DNA of 64,000 bases from positions 41,001-105,000 of the forward strand of contig JACKKP010000001.1 of the NCBI GenBank assembly GCA_024236375.1, given 5' to 3'. Positions 10,038 through 19,888 of this stretch are shown in pieces (position 1 is the first letter of the stretch; every line of letters starts with the position of its first letter). Under the pieces are notes generated by a model. It was not told where the DNA came from. It did not search any database and saw only the letters and a list, made by a program, of their open reading frames with translations. The translations under genes and the position numbers were made by a program. The DNA comes from Rickettsiaceae bacterium. GTDB lineage: Bacteria; Pseudomonadota; Alphaproteobacteria; Rickettsiales; Rickettsiaceae.

Positions 10038-11783
10038 ATGAAGAAAATATTAGATATATTCCACTCAATGGTAGATTATAGAATCTCACTTAAAGAATTA
10101 TATTTTTCACTCAGTACGTGGTTTATTCTTTTATTATTCTTTATTTCTATAACAACACAATTTAACACTAATCTGATAATTGCTAATCTATCGATAGCAC
10201 TCTGCTTATATTTTATCATTATCTTAATTACAAACCGAATTTTATTATCAGGGTTTATCACATTATTATTTGCTGTGTCATTTGATTATATCAAATTAAT
10301 TAAATGGAAATTTTTAATGCAAGATCTTTCCGCTGCTGACTTTTTTATGCTGAAACTTCTGATTAATCATGGATTATTTCGCCTAATTTACGAATATGCT
10401 ACAAAAGAGATTTACCTTATTATAATTTTGTTAGCAATCAATATTATTCTACTAGGTAATAAATCAGATACTTTATTAGATAGAAAACAGTTAGGAGTAC
10501 GCAATTTTTATGCTTTTCGTTTAGTTTCAGTCGTAGTGGCGCTACTATTGGGTGCTAAGATATTTGAACTAGCTATGGATAATAAGTCCCACCTCGGCAC
10601 AGCTATTGAATCTATTAAATCAGAACGAGCTCAATATCCAAGGAGAGTTTATGGTCCATTTGCAGATATTATCTTTACCCTACAAGATATATATATTAGA
10701 CCGATTGAAAGTAAAATCTCACAAGATGATATATTAGCAGAAATTAAAAACCATAATTATCCTATGATCACTGATCAAAAAGATATGCCTGATATAGTGG
10801 TAATACTGAATGAATCAGTATTTAATCCTAATACTCTAGATTATGATTTTGCAGATAATTTTGAATTCAAATTTTTTGAGGCAAATCAATATACTAAATA
10901 TAGCGGTATTTTAAATGTAAATACTTTTGGTGGTAGTTCTTGGATTAGTGAGTATGAAGTGAATACTGGAATTCCTCACAAAGCAATGTCTGGGCCAAGT
11001 TATATGCCCTTCATTACATTAGTTCCCCATACACAAAATTCAATAATGTCACATTTGCGTAATTTGGGTTATCAAGTAGAAGTTGTGTATCCTGTAGATA
11101 AAAATTTTTCATTAGCCTTAGATTCTTATACAAAACTTGGAGCGCACCAGATTAATGATATATATGAATTTGGTTTTAAGCCAGAGAGTTGGGGAAAAAT
11201 TCCTGATTCTATGATTGGTGATATGATTATCGAGGCATTGGATCGTAACCCTGGTAAACCTAAATATATTTTCGCCGCCACGATGCTTAATCATGGTCCT
11301 CATTCAAGCTTTTATCCAGATAAATTAGAGTGCGGAAAGATGATGAATGATAAATTATGTTCAAAATTAAATGATTATATTGATCGTCTCAGAAAAACAG
11401 ACATTGATCAGACGAATTTGATTAATCAATTAATGAAACGTAATAAGAAAACTATTATAGTAAATTTTGGAGATCATATGCCTTCTTTTGAAGGTTTTTC
11501 AGTCCAATTGAGACTGAAGCGTGCAATCAAAGATTATTACAAAACTTTCTATAATATACATACAAATTTTGATATAGAAGAAAAAACTAATTATCAATTT
11601 TTAGATATAACATTTATCCCGGGATTAGTTTTAGATATCGCCAAATTAAACACTCAACCGTTTTATCAGGCTAATGCTTTAATGCGCAAAAAATGCCATG
11701 GTCAAATTGAATCATGTGTTGATAAACATCATAATTTATATGAGAGTTATCAAAGTTTAATTATACACCAATTAGGTTTTTGA
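10038..11783 (+). CDS. membrane-anchored sulfatase / phosphoglycerol transferase of the LTA-synthase superfamily
   Basis: 581 residues. The first 190 or so hold about five membrane helices. The rest is an extracytoplasmic alkaline-phosphatase/sulfatase fold. Metal and catalytic motifs are recognisable: DIVVILNES (about 250, first metal site), TFGGSSWISEYEV (296-308, nucleophile region, candidate S300 or S301), AATMLNHGPHS (about 420) and IIVNFGDHMPS (about 475, metal Asp-His). Family members transfer phosphoglycerol or phosphoethanolamine head groups onto glycans or lipids. Gram-negative relatives modify periplasmic glucans, lipid A or polysaccharide, so teichoic acid is unlikely here. It is a single-gene unit. 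The nucleophile in Gram-positive LtaS is threonine, so serine here is a point to note. Confidence 0.8.
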   Translation: MKKILDIFHSMVDYRISLKELYFSLSTWFILLLFFISITTQFNTNLIIANLSIALCLYFIIILITNRILLSGFITLLFAVSFDYIKLIKWKFLMQDLSAADFFMLKLLINHGLFRLIYEYATKEIYLIIILLAINIILLGNKSDTLLDRKQLGVRNFYAFRLVSVVVALLLGAKIFELAMDNKSHLGTAIESIKSERAQYPRRVYGPFADIIFTLQDIYIRPIESKISQDDILAEIKNHNYPMITDQKDMPDIVVILNESVFNPNTLDYDFADNFEFKFFEANQYTKYSGILNVNTFGGSSWISEYEVNTGIPHKAMSGPSYMPFITLVPHTQNSIMSHLRNLGYQVEVVYPVDKNFSLALDSYTKLGAHQINDIYEFGFKPESWGKIPDSMIGDMIIEALDRNPGKPKYIFAATMLNHGPHSSFYPDKLECGKMMNDKLCSKLNDYIDRLRKTDIDQTNLINQLMKRNKKTIIVNFGDHMPSFEGFSVQLRLKRAIKDYYKTFYNIHTNFDIEEKTNYQFLDITFIPGLVLDIAKLNTQPFYQANALMRKKCHGQIESCVDKHHNLYESYQSLIIHQLGF

Positions 11784-12040
11784 TAGTACTTAGCTAAGGG
11801 ACCTGACTGCTTGATAGTGATCTTACACTTTGTTAAATGGTGCTCACTTTATACCATAATTGATCCCACATAATCTTTCTGTTATTGTTACAAAATTTGG
11901 AGGATTATATGTTTATTATAATTTAATTTTTGACCTAGTTAGTTAGGTCAGTTAAAAAGCAGCATCGAGTTAAATAGATGATGATAAAATTTAAACTATA
12001 ATTATATATTAGGAACAATGCGAATAGCCGATTATTTAGA
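11784..12040. other. gene-free spacer with small palindrome, left of repeat copy 2
   Basis: No open frame with a ribosome site is visible. It holds a short perfect inverted repeat at 11931-11950 (arms TGACCTA and TAGGTCA around six bases). It may be the decayed far side of the IS256-type remnant that lies to the right of the miniature element, but I could not match it to the transposase C-terminus. Confidence 0.5.
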
Positions 12041-12201
12041 TATAATTCTTTACAATAGAGTATTGCTGTGGTGTGAGTAAGAGAAAAAGCTGTGTGCTAA
12101 TCTCAAACGCTGTATCAACCAAAATTTACCTTACATGGACGACTTATATCAAGCAATTTCTTTTTTTCCTTAAATGCAATAATCTATTGTAAACGAGTAT
12201 A
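12041..12201 (+). repeat. miniature inverted-repeat element, copy 2 (inside a dead transposase region)
   Basis: 161-bp copy of the element seen at 2400-2555, same orientation. The left end has TTTACAATAGAGTATTGC and the right end its complement with one change (GCAATAATCTATTGTAAA). TA dinucleotides flank both ends. On its right it directly abuts the IS256-type transposase remnant, at about the codon for the conserved VHMVRN segment. It therefore seems to have inserted into that already present or decaying gene. Confidence 0.85.
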
Positions 12202-12470
12202 TTTCTTACCATATGTACTATATAAGGTTGACATGAAAAACGCTTGCAATAGCGTCAGCAAAGACTTTTAAGCATCTTATACATGCAATACCAATTTTGT
12301 CTACACTGCGTTTTTAGCTCAGTAATCACTGATACGCAGAATTTTACTTACTAATTTTCTAGCTATCCACATACCTAAAACTTCTTTGTAACCTTCCATA
12401 TTAACAGCAATGGCTAGAAATAACGACTTATTAATAATTTGATTATTGTCATGAATTTTAACCACTAAAC
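12202..12470 (-). pseudogene. remnant of an IS256 (Mutator)-family transposase
   Basis: Translating the minus strand gives the hallmark region of IS256-type transposases. The first part reads IINKSLFLAIAVN then MEGYKEVLGMWI. After a stop and two frame changes come IACIRCLKVFADAIASVF (family form: IACVDGLKGF..AI) and VHMVRN (family form: IVH.VRNS). The catalytic aspartate of the DGL motif is replaced (RCL), and several stops interrupt the frame, so it is inactive. Only the central part is left. The miniature repeat (12041-12201) truncates its 3' side, and the OmpW gene terminator lies beyond the other side. Confidence 0.8.
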
Positions 12471-12489
12471 ACTCTTAAGTATAAAATTG

Positions 12490-12532
12490 ATACAAAAAAG
12501 TCCTATGAGCATTGCAAAAGACTTTTTTGTAT
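12490..12532 (-). terminator. intrinsic terminator of the OmpW-like gene
   Basis: Perfect 13-bp inverted repeat (ATACAAAAAAGTC and GACTTTTTTGTAT) around a 17-base loop. It starts 12 bases after the stop of the OmpW-like gene when read on the minus strand, with the T-rich arm forming the run-off. Confidence 0.7.
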
Positions 12533-12544
12533 AACTAAAATTAA

Positions 12545-13243
12545 TTATAATCTAAAACCAAAACCTAGTGATATAGTAGTTGGATTTAACTTAACCTTAG
12601 ACACAGTTTTAGGTAGAGTCTGGTTAGTAGCATCTAAGAGAGCTTGTTCTAATGTAACTTTGGTTTTGAGAAAATATTGTTTTAATTCTAAACTGACATA
12701 ATTATCACTGCGAGATACTAAATCTACCCCTAACTGAAATACCGGACCATGCCCGCTTTCAACAGACACATGCTTTGATCTAGTAGTAAGAAAGCTACCA
12801 CTATAACCTGCTCCAATATATGGCCTGATGCCACCGTAAGGTGCTATATGATATTGTAAAATTGCAGAAATTGGTATAGCAGTGACTTTTTTCTTATCCA
12901 TAACTGCACTATTTGTTCCTATTGCTTGAGCAATTGCATTAATTTGTGAGCTACGTAATTTTAGAATATTTACACCAGCTGATAGTTCACCAGCAATATT
13001 AGATGAATAAAAATATGTAACACTACCTTCGGCACCATATCCCAAAGAAAATATATTTTTAGTACTAGTTGCAGTGCCTAAAGAAGTAGAGAAGGGAGTT
13101 TTTGTAGAAGAGGTCTGATAAAATACCCCCTTGAATTTAAATAATATCTGACCTTCATCCTGATAGTACGCATTGTTACTTGCATGAGTGTTATTAATGA
13201 AAAGTAGAGATAGTAAAAGAAGCTTTTTTCCCGATTTATACAT
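12545..13243 (-). CDS. OmpW-family outer-membrane beta-barrel protein
   Basis: The open frame extends to 13282, but the ATG at 13243 gives a clean signal peptide (MYKSGKKLLLLSLLFINNTHA) and a 232-residue product, the more plausible start. The mature protein alternates polar and hydrophobic residues as in an eight-stranded barrel. OmpW-like segments include a GAEGSVTYFYSSNIAGELSAG region (about 90-110), AILQYHI, GGIRPYIGAGYSGSF, and a final strand TISLGFGFRL ending in an aromatic-rich/leucine signature. OmpW proteins are small porin-like channels for hydrophobic compounds. Surface exposure makes it a likely antigen. It is monocistronic with its own terminator. Confidence 0.75.
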   Translation of the reverse strand: MYKSGKKLLLLSLLFINNTHASNNAYYQDEGQILFKFKGVFYQTSSTKTPFSTSLGTATSTKNIFSLGYGAEGSVTYFYSSNIAGELSAGVNILKLRSSQINAIAQAIGTNSAVMDKKKVTAIPISAILQYHIAPYGGIRPYIGAGYSGSFLTTRSKHVSVESGHGPVFQLGVDLVSRSDNYVSLELKQYFLKTKVTLEQALLDATNQTLPKTVSKVKLNPTTISLGFGFRL

Positions 13244-13435
13244 AATATTTAATTTAATATTTTTATTTAAGTTTAGTTGCATTCTAAATCATAATCTGTA
13301 GAATTGCGTGAAATAATAAGTAGTAGTTCCAATTTTTTCCTGACACTTAGTGCTAATAATACCACTGAAATACTGGAAATAAAATGTAATTATTATCCAT
13401 TACAAAAGATAATATAACCATATATCAATAACAAT

Positions 13436-14305
13436 ATGCAAAAGAAATTGCAAATATATTTTATAGGAGTGTTCTGGTTTATATTGAGCACTGTTAGTAG
13501 TTCTTTTAATGATGTTATCTCAAAATATGTGGGTTCCAATATTAGTAGTTATGAAATCACTTTTTTCAGATTCTTATTCAGCAGCATAACACTTTTACCA
13601 TTTATAATTTATTATGGTACTACATCTTTGAAAACTTCTAATCCAACTGTGCACCTAATGAGAGGTTTATTGTTATTTCTTGCAATTACAGCTTGGAATT
13701 ATGGTCTCAAAATCGCTCCTATGACAACAGCAACAATAGTTAGTTTTACTATACCAATATTTGTATTAATTTTAGGATTTTTTTTCTTAAAAGAACATAT
13801 TTTATGGCAAAGATGGTTTGTAACTTTATTTGTGTTTATAGGTTTATTTATTACTGTGAATCCTGAAAATAGTAGCTTTAATCCTGCAATCATGGTGCTT
13901 ATTATGGCTGCAATATTATTTGCAATTTTGGATATCATCAATAAAAAATTTGTTATTAAAGAAACAATGATTAGTATGCTGTTTTACTCAGCGATTACTA
14001 CTGCTATTTTTGCGTTTCCGTTTGCATTACAAAATTGGAATACTCCTTCTAACTCTGAATTATTATTATTATTTGTATTAGGCGCTAGTGCTAATTTAAT
14101 ATTATTCTTGCTATTAAAAGCTTTTGCATTAGTTGATGCGACTGCTTTAGCACCATATAGATATTTTGAATTGGTGATTTCAGGATTAGCTTCATATTTT
14201 ATATTTGCTGAACTCCCTACAAGAGCAACAATATTAGGAGCACTTATTATAATACCTTCAACTCTGTTTATCATATATTCAGAAAAAAAATATCTTAAAG
14301 AATAA
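13436..14305 (+). CDS. sam: EamA/DMT-family transporter, probable S-adenosylmethionine importer Sam
   Basis: 289 residues with ten membrane helices arranged as two EamA repeats (about 10-140 and 150-280). Several segments closely resemble, from memory, the rickettsial SAM uptake protein: [60 protein letters not shown], and [19 protein letters not shown]. Sam imports host S-adenosylmethionine into bacteria that cannot make it. SAM users (queA, rlmE, mtaB) occur in this window. The substrate is inferred by similarity, since EamA proteins differ widely in what they carry. Confidence 0.72.
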   Translation: MQKKLQIYFIGVFWFILSTVSSSFNDVISKYVGSNISSYEITFFRFLFSSITLLPFIIYYGTTSLKTSNPTVHLMRGLLLFLAITAWNYGLKIAPMTTATIVSFTIPIFVLILGFFFLKEHILWQRWFVTLFVFIGLFITVNPENSSFNPAIMVLIMAAILFAILDIINKKFVIKETMISMLFYSAITTAIFAFPFALQNWNTPSNSELLLLFVLGASANLILFLLLKAFALVDATALAPYRYFELVISGLASYFIFAELPTRATILGALIIIPSTLFIIYSEKKYLKE

Positions 14306-14439
14306 GGTTAAAACTAAGTTTCTAATATACCAAATATTCATAAAAATATTGCTTTTATAGTCGATATTATTTATGTTACAGGAACTATATACAATGTTAT
14401 TGCGGATATATTTTTAACGAATTCAAGAGTAACTATGAG

Positions 14440-15717
14440 ATGAAAAAAATTAAATTAATATTTGTTGGTGGAGTAGCTAATGCATTTGAGTGGTATGATT
14501 ATGCTTTATTTGGTCATTTTGTCACAGTATTGAGTATAAAATTTTTTCCATCGGACGATCCACAAGCTTCATTGTTAAAAACTTTCTTAGTTTTTGCTAT
14601 TGGTTATTTAGTGAGGCCACTTGGAGGGGTATTTTTTGGAATTATCGGCGACAAATTTGGACGCAAAACAGCTCTTAGTTCTGCTATAATATGTATGGCT
14701 TTTCCAACAGCCTTGATAGGATTATTACCTTCTTATGAAACTTTAGGTATTGTATCAACAATTATGATGGTGATTACCAGAATTATACAAGGACTTTCAA
14801 TGGGGGGTGCATTGACAGGCTCTATATCATTTATCATAGAACATAGTGATAGAAGTAATAGGGGATTAATGAGCAGTATCACCATGTCTAGTATTTGTGT
14901 GGGAATGTTACTTGGCTCTCTCTCAGCGTTTTTAACTAAACAACTTTTTTCACCTGAAAATTTCTTGAGTTATGGTTGGAGAATTCCTTTCATTATAGGT
15001 ATTGGAGTATTTTTGATGGGGCAATATATTAAAAAATATACCCAAGAAACTCCCCTTTTTGAAGAATCTAAGTATAGAGGAGAAATTGAGAAAAATCCTC
15101 TTAGCAAAGCTTTCAAAAGTCACTGGTTTGAAATGTTAGTTTCAATTTTTATTAATGCTACTGGTTCTATTATATTTTATATGGAAGCAATCTACATTGC
15201 GTCTTTCTTAAAAGTAAAAAGAGGTTTTGTAGAATTGCATGTAGATTACTTAATTAATGCGTGTTTCATAATAATGATATTTGGTACTCTCTTTGCAGGT
15301 TGGTTAGCGGATCGTATTCAGGATAGAAGAAAAATATTTGTAGTGAATATAATTTTAGTAATAATTTGTACTCCATACTTACTTAATATTTTTGAAAACG
15401 CTGATTTTATAATGGTAGTTTTTGCACAAATTGCAATTGCATTAATGGCAGCAATATATATCGGTGCTGAACCTGCGCTACAGGCAGAATTATATACTAC
15501 TTCTGTGCGTAGCACTGCTTTATCTGTGTCTTATAATACAGCAACCAGTATTTTTGGTGGCACTGCTCCTTATATATTAGAGGCTTTATTACAACACACT
15601 GGGACAATTATGTCTGCTGCTTATTATATAATTATGATCTCTATCTTAAGTTTGATCGCTTTATATTATTATCGTAATAATTCTCTACAAGATTATCAAT
15701 TAGATATAATAAATTAG
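14440..15717 (+). CDS. MFS permease of the metabolite:H+ symporter (MHS/ProP-like) type
   Basis: 425 residues with twelve helices. Family signatures are FEWYDYALFG in helix 1 (about 16-25), GDKFGRKTALSS between helices 2 and 3 (about 70-81), RPLGG in helix 2, and TRIIQGLSMGGALTGS in helix 4. These mark the MHS branch, which includes the proline/betaine carrier ProP and alpha-ketoglutarate carriers. It ends 16 bases before putA on the same strand, so proline is an attractive substrate, though this is inference from context. Two further homologues lie at 32818 and 42560. Confidence 0.85.
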   Translation: MKKIKLIFVGGVANAFEWYDYALFGHFVTVLSIKFFPSDDPQASLLKTFLVFAIGYLVRPLGGVFFGIIGDKFGRKTALSSAIICMAFPTALIGLLPSYETLGIVSTIMMVITRIIQGLSMGGALTGSISFIIEHSDRSNRGLMSSITMSSICVGMLLGSLSAFLTKQLFSPENFLSYGWRIPFIIGIGVFLMGQYIKKYTQETPLFEESKYRGEIEKNPLSKAFKSHWFEMLVSIFINATGSIIFYMEAIYIASFLKVKRGFVELHVDYLINACFIIMIFGTLFAGWLADRIQDRRKIFVVNIILVIICTPYLLNIFENADFIMVVFAQIAIALMAAIYIGAEPALQAELYTTSVRSTALSVSYNTATSIFGGTAPYILEALLQHTGTIMSAAYYIIMISILSLIALYYYRNNSLQDYQLDIIN

Positions 15718-15733
15718 TAAATATATTACCAAT

Positions 15734-18700
15734 ATGCTATCAGAGATAAATTTAATACGCTATAAAGCAGAAAAACAAATTATAGAAGAAATTCTTGCTT
15801 CAAAAATTACAGAACAATTAAATTGGGAAAAAATTATCTCTCATGGTGAAGAATTAGTAGAAACCATAAGGAATAGTAAAAGCTTCTCTATGGAAAATTT
15901 CTTATCTATATATAATCTTTCCAGTCAAGAAGGTATTGCAATATTAGGGTTAGCCGAAGCTTTGCTACGAATTCCTGACCCAAATAATAGCCAAAAATTG
16001 ATTAATGACAAACTAGGCAATAAAAATTGGCAACATTATTTACTTAAACAAAATATCTCATTTAAATCTTTGGTCACAACATTTGGTTTATATTTTTCGG
16101 GTAAAGTTGCAGATATTACAACTATGGATAATATTTTGTCTAAACTTGTAGAGCGTTTAGGAACAAAAATTTTTGTAACAACTGTCAAAGCAGCAATATT
16201 ATATTTAAGTAAAGAATTTATTTTTGCAGAAAATATTGAAGAAGCAATTAAGCTTCAAGCTACTACGCCTTCTGACCATTTTGCTTTTGATTTATTAGGT
16301 GAATCGGCTAGAACAGAATATCATGCAGATATATATTATGCGCAATATCAAGAAGCAATAAAACTATTAGGGGCAGAATTTAATAGTTCTCGATATCAAG
16401 CTAGTGTCAAACCCAACTTATCTATTAAATTAACAGCGCTTCACCCGAGGTTTGAATATAGTAAATTATCAGAGCTTGAAACAGGGTTTTTTGACAAAGT
16501 AGTCACATTGGTAGAACAAGCAATGCAAAATCAGTTGACAGTGACGTTTGATGCAGAAGAGAGTTTCAGGACTGATATATATCTTACATTTGTCACAAAA
16601 TTGATTAAACATAAGTCTTTCCAAAATTTTCATGGTATCGGGCTAGTAGTGCAGGCTTATCAAAAAATTGGTTTGGAGGTCATAGAACATATTGTCAACT
16701 TAGCGAAAGATACTGGTAAAGTCATTCCAATACGTTTGGTCAAAGGTGCTTATTGGGATAGTGAAATTAAAAGGTCACAAGAATTAGGTCTAAGGGATTA
16801 TCCTGTTTTTACTACCAAAGAATATACAGATTTAAATTACATTGCATGTGCGCGAAAAATTTTTGACCATAGTGAATGTTTATATCCGCAAATTGCTACT
16901 CACAATGCACTTACTGTTGCGACAATTATCGATATTGCTCAAAATAAAAAATTTGAATTTCAAAAATTATATGGGATGGGCGATGTATTGCACAAAAAAT
17001 TAGCAGAGAATTACCAGGTGCGCACTTATGCGCCTGTTGGCACTACTAAAGATTTACTAGCCTATTTAATGCGCAGGATGTTAGAAAATGGTGCCTCTTC
17101 TAACTTTGTGAATAAAGTAAGTGATCACACAGTGCCTGTTTCACAAATTATCTATAATATTAAAGATAAAGTGACTTATTTGATCCAAGAAGCAAGTAAA
17201 ATTACTTTACCAGAAGACATATATTTAAATAGGAAAAATTCTATGGGATATGATTTAGGATATAAAAGTGATTTCAATCATCTTAATTCAGAAATAGCAA
17301 GATATAATGATAAAATTTATAATATAGGCTCGATTATTAATGGTAAAGAGATTATAAAAGACAAACATGCTTTAGAGTTATTTAGGCCGGCGAAATATGC
17401 CGAAAAATTTTCTTCATATTCTAATGCAGTAGAAAATGAAATAACCAATGCTATTGAGAGTGCCACTCAAGCTTTCGAAAAATGGACTAATTTGGATGTG
17501 GAAGAAAGAGCAAATATATTGAATAATATTGCTGACCAGTTTGAGCAAAATAAATCTGAGCTTTATTCTATTTTGATTAAAGAAGCTGGCAAAACTATTT
17601 CTGATGCTATAAATGAAGTAATAGAAGCAGTAGACTTCTGTCGCTATTATGCAGTTCAAGCAAAGAATATTATGAGCACGAAACAGCTTGCAGGTCCAAC
17701 TGGCGAAGATAATTTTTTATCACTTCACGGACGAGGCGTATTTATATGCATTAGTCCATGGAATTTCCCTTTAGCAATTTTTACTGGCCAAGTTGTCGCT
17801 GCTTTAGTAACTGGTAATGCAGTTATTGCGAAACCAGCTCTACAAACACCAGTTATTGCCAATTATGCAGTAAAATTAATGCATCAAGCTGGTATCCCAA
17901 AATCAATATTACATTTAATATTTTCTACAGGGGAAAATATTAGTAAATATGCTATTGCGAACAATAAAATTGCTGGTGTTGTATTCACAGGTTCTTGTGC
18001 CACAGCAAAATTAATCAACAAAACTCTTGCTCTCGAACACGATGCAATATTACCTTTCATCGCTGAAACTGGCGGACAAAATGCAATGATAGTAGATAGT
18101 TCAGCCTTACTTGAACAAGTGACAGATGATGTATTATTATCAGCTTTTTATTCTGCTGGACAACGCTGTTCTGCGTTACGTATTTTATATATCCAGGAAG
18201 AAATTTATACTGATTTATTTGCAATGATCGAGAAAGCTATGGCGCTTATCAAGGTAGGAGATACTATTGATTTCAGTCATGATATAGGGCCAGTAATTGA
18301 CCAAGTTTCTAAAGAAAGATTATTAGCTCATATAGCCGATATGAAGCAAAAAGGATTCAAAGTAATCTCTCATCCTCAAAGTAATAATCAAAATACTGGT
18401 CATTATTTTTATCCTCACATTATTGAAATTAATTCAATTAATGATATTGAATCGGAAAAATTTGGCCCAATATTGCATATAGTTAAATATCATACTACAA
18501 ATCTTGATCAAATAATTAGTGAAATCAATGATTATGGCTATGGACTAACATTTGGCATTCATTCTCGTATTGAAGAAAGGATTAATTATATAAAATCTAG
18601 AATTAAAGCAGGTAATATTTACGCAAATCGTTCTATGACTGGTGCTAAAGTTGAGTCACAACCATTTGGTGGAGAAAACATGTCTGGAACAGGGTTTAAA

Positions 18701-18799
18701 GCTGGTGGTCCACATTATTTACTGAAATTTCTTACTGAGAGAACAGTGAGTGTGAACGTTACAGCGTTTGGTGGCAATGTTAAATTACTCAATATGTAA
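15734..18799 (+). CDS. putA: bifunctional proline dehydrogenase / P5C dehydrogenase PutA
   Basis: Oxidises proline to glutamate in two steps, feeding electrons to quinone through FAD and then to NAD. The 1021 residues have a helical N-terminal region, an FAD-binding PRODH barrel (about 190-470, with VKPNLSIKLTALHPR, RLVKGAYWDSEIKR and ATHNALTVATI), and an aldehyde dehydrogenase domain (about 550-1000, with CISPWNFPLAIFTGQ, catalytic E778 in AETGGQ and catalytic cysteine C812 in GQRCSA). It lacks the N-terminal ribbon-helix-helix DNA-binding domain of E. coli PutA, so it is a pure enzyme. It directly follows an MHS permease gene (16-base gap). Confidence 0.97.
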   Translation: MLSEINLIRYKAEKQIIEEILASKITEQLNWEKIISHGEELVETIRNSKSFSMENFLSIYNLSSQEGIAILGLAEALLRIPDPNNSQKLINDKLGNKNWQHYLLKQNISFKSLVTTFGLYFSGKVADITTMDNILSKLVERLGTKIFVTTVKAAILYLSKEFIFAENIEEAIKLQATTPSDHFAFDLLGESARTEYHADIYYAQYQEAIKLLGAEFNSSRYQASVKPNLSIKLTALHPRFEYSKLSELETGFFDKVVTLVEQAMQNQLTVTFDAEESFRTDIYLTFVTKLIKHKSFQNFHGIGLVVQAYQKIGLEVIEHIVNLAKDTGKVIPIRLVKGAYWDSEIKRSQELGLRDYPVFTTKEYTDLNYIACARKIFDHSECLYPQIATHNALTVATIIDIAQNKKFEFQKLYGMGDVLHKKLAENYQVRTYAPVGTTKDLLAYLMRRMLENGASSNFVNKVSDHTVPVSQIIYNIKDKVTYLIQEASKITLPEDIYLNRKNSMGYDLGYKSDFNHLNSEIARYNDKIYNIGSIINGKEIIKDKHALELFRPAKYAEKFSSYSNAVENEITNAIESATQAFEKWTNLDVEERANILNNIADQFEQNKSELYSILIKEAGKTISDAINEVIEAVDFCRYYAVQAKNIMSTKQLAGPTGEDNFLSLHGRGVFICISPWNFPLAIFTGQVVAALVTGNAVIAKPALQTPVIANYAVKLMHQAGIPKSILHLIFSTGENISKYAIANNKIAGVVFTGSCATAKLINKTLALEHDAILPFIAETGGQNAMIVDSSALLEQVTDDVLLSAFYSAGQRCSALRILYIQEEIYTDLFAMIEKAMALIKVGDTIDFSHDIGPVIDQVSKERLLAHIADMKQKGFKVISHPQSNNQNTGHYFYPHIIEINSINDIESEKFGPILHIVKYHTTNLDQIISEINDYGYGLTFGIHSRIEERINYIKSRIKAGNIYANRSMTGAKVESQPFGGENMSGTGFKAGGPHYLLKFLTERTVSVNVTAFGGNVKLLNM

Positions 18800-18950
18800 A
18801 AATAGTAATTTTACTTTATAGTCAATGATATTAAAGCTTGAATATGTTGTATTTATTAATTGATAGAGGAATACACTTGTCACTTTTACTGAAAATTAAT
18901 CTAATGTACTATAACTATTATCTAATTTAATTATTTTATAGATAAAGTGA

Positions 18951-19550
18951 TTACTCGAATTTATGGCGGCTGGCAAAAGCGGCGCTTAATGTACCTTCAT
19001 CAAGATAGTCAAGTTCTCCTCCTATAGGAATTCCACTAGCTAAACGTGAAATATTGATTGGTAATTCTTTAAAAAATTCTGTAATAAAATAAGCTGTAGT
19101 TTGTCCTTCTAATGTAGAATTAGTTGCAATGATTAATTCCTTTGTGCCAGCTGCAACGCAGCGTTCTAATAGTGCAGGTAGCCTAAGTTGATTAGTATTA
19201 CGACTTGAGGAAGAGGCGCTACATATACCAAGTACATGGTAGCGCCCTTGAAAAGTTTCACTACGTTCTACTGCCCATAACTCTGCTACAGTTTCGACTA
19301 TAGTAATAATTGAGTCATTGCGATTTGGATTACTACATATTTTGCATTTTTCTTCATAATCAAGATTGCCGCAAATGACACAACTTGTAATTTTATTATA
19401 TGCATCTTCAAGACCTTGGATTAAGCCTTTGAGACGGATATCTTTGTCTTGTAATAAATGTAATACGATTCTACGTGCAGATCTTGTGCCCAAGCTTGGT
19501 AGTTTTGAGAATAAATAAATTAATTGTTCAACTCCACACTGATTAGTCAT
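18951..19550 (-). CDS. recR: recombination mediator RecR
   Basis: Ring-forming partner of RecO/RecF that loads RecA at gaps. The 199 residues contain an N-terminal helix-hairpin-helix region ([17 protein letters not shown], about 16-32), a four-cysteine zinc site (CVICGN...CKIC, about 56-71) and a Toprim domain ([14 protein letters not shown] then [21 protein letters not shown]). The final Walker-B-like [22 protein letters not shown] is also typical. It starts one base after ybaB, keeping the conserved dnaX-ybaB-recR order. Confidence 0.97.
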   Translation of the reverse strand: MTNQCGVEQLIYLFSKLPSLGTRSARRIVLHLLQDKDIRLKGLIQGLEDAYNKITSCVICGNLDYEEKCKICSNPNRNDSIITIVETVAELWAVERSETFQGRYHVLGICSASSSSRNTNQLRLPALLERCVAAGTKELIIATNSTLEGQTTAYFITEFFKELPINISRLASGIPIGGELDYLDEGTLSAAFASRHKFE

Positions 19551-19551
19551 A

Positions 19552-19869
19552 TCAAAATTTTAGTCCTTGTGCTAGTGGCCCTAAATTACCAAAAGTTTCA
19601 CCCATACGATTTTTTGAATCTGCCTCTGCTTTATTTTTTGCATCATTATGTGCTGCTACTATTAAATCTTCTAGCATTTCTTTTTCGCTTTCCTGTAGTA
19701 AGCTTACGTCAATATTGACTTTATTCATTTTGCCATCACCACTCATAATGATACTGATTAATCCGCCACCAGATTTACCTTCGTAAGATTTACCAGCAAT
19801 TTCTTTTTGCATTTCGCTCATTTTTTTCTGCATGTTTTGAGCTTGCTTCATTAATTGGTTTATATCCAT
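19552..19869 (-). CDS. ybaB: YbaB/EbfC-family nucleoid-associated protein
   Basis: 105-residue DNA-binding protein. The N-terminal methionine/glutamine-rich coiled helix ([18 protein letters not shown], about 6-23) and the central [21 protein letters not shown] are family hallmarks. It forms dimers that bind and bend DNA. It lies between dnaX (19 bases upstream) and recR (1 base downstream), the arrangement found across bacteria, implying joint expression. Confidence 0.95.
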   Translation of the reverse strand: MDINQLMKQAQNMQKKMSEMQKEIAGKSYEGKSGGGLISIIMSGDGKMNKVNIDVSLLQESEKEMLEDLIVAAHNDAKNKAEADSKNRMGETFGNLGPLAQGLKF

Positions 19870-19888
19870 TTTGTCCTCTTGAGATAAA

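Noticed and set aside
10038..11783. Genuine lipoteichoic acid synthase
   Set aside because: The surrounding genes (bamA, lolA, ompW-like) show a Gram-negative envelope, so only the superfamily is assigned.
11931..11950. Palindrome TGACCTA/TAGGTCA as an operator
   Set aside because: No gene starts nearby, and it lies in decayed mobile-element surroundings. It was mentioned only as part of the spacer.
11784..12040. C-terminal half of the IS256 transposase left of the MITE
   Set aside because: Translation in three frames did not show the expected C-terminal motifs, so it was not called as part of the pseudogene.
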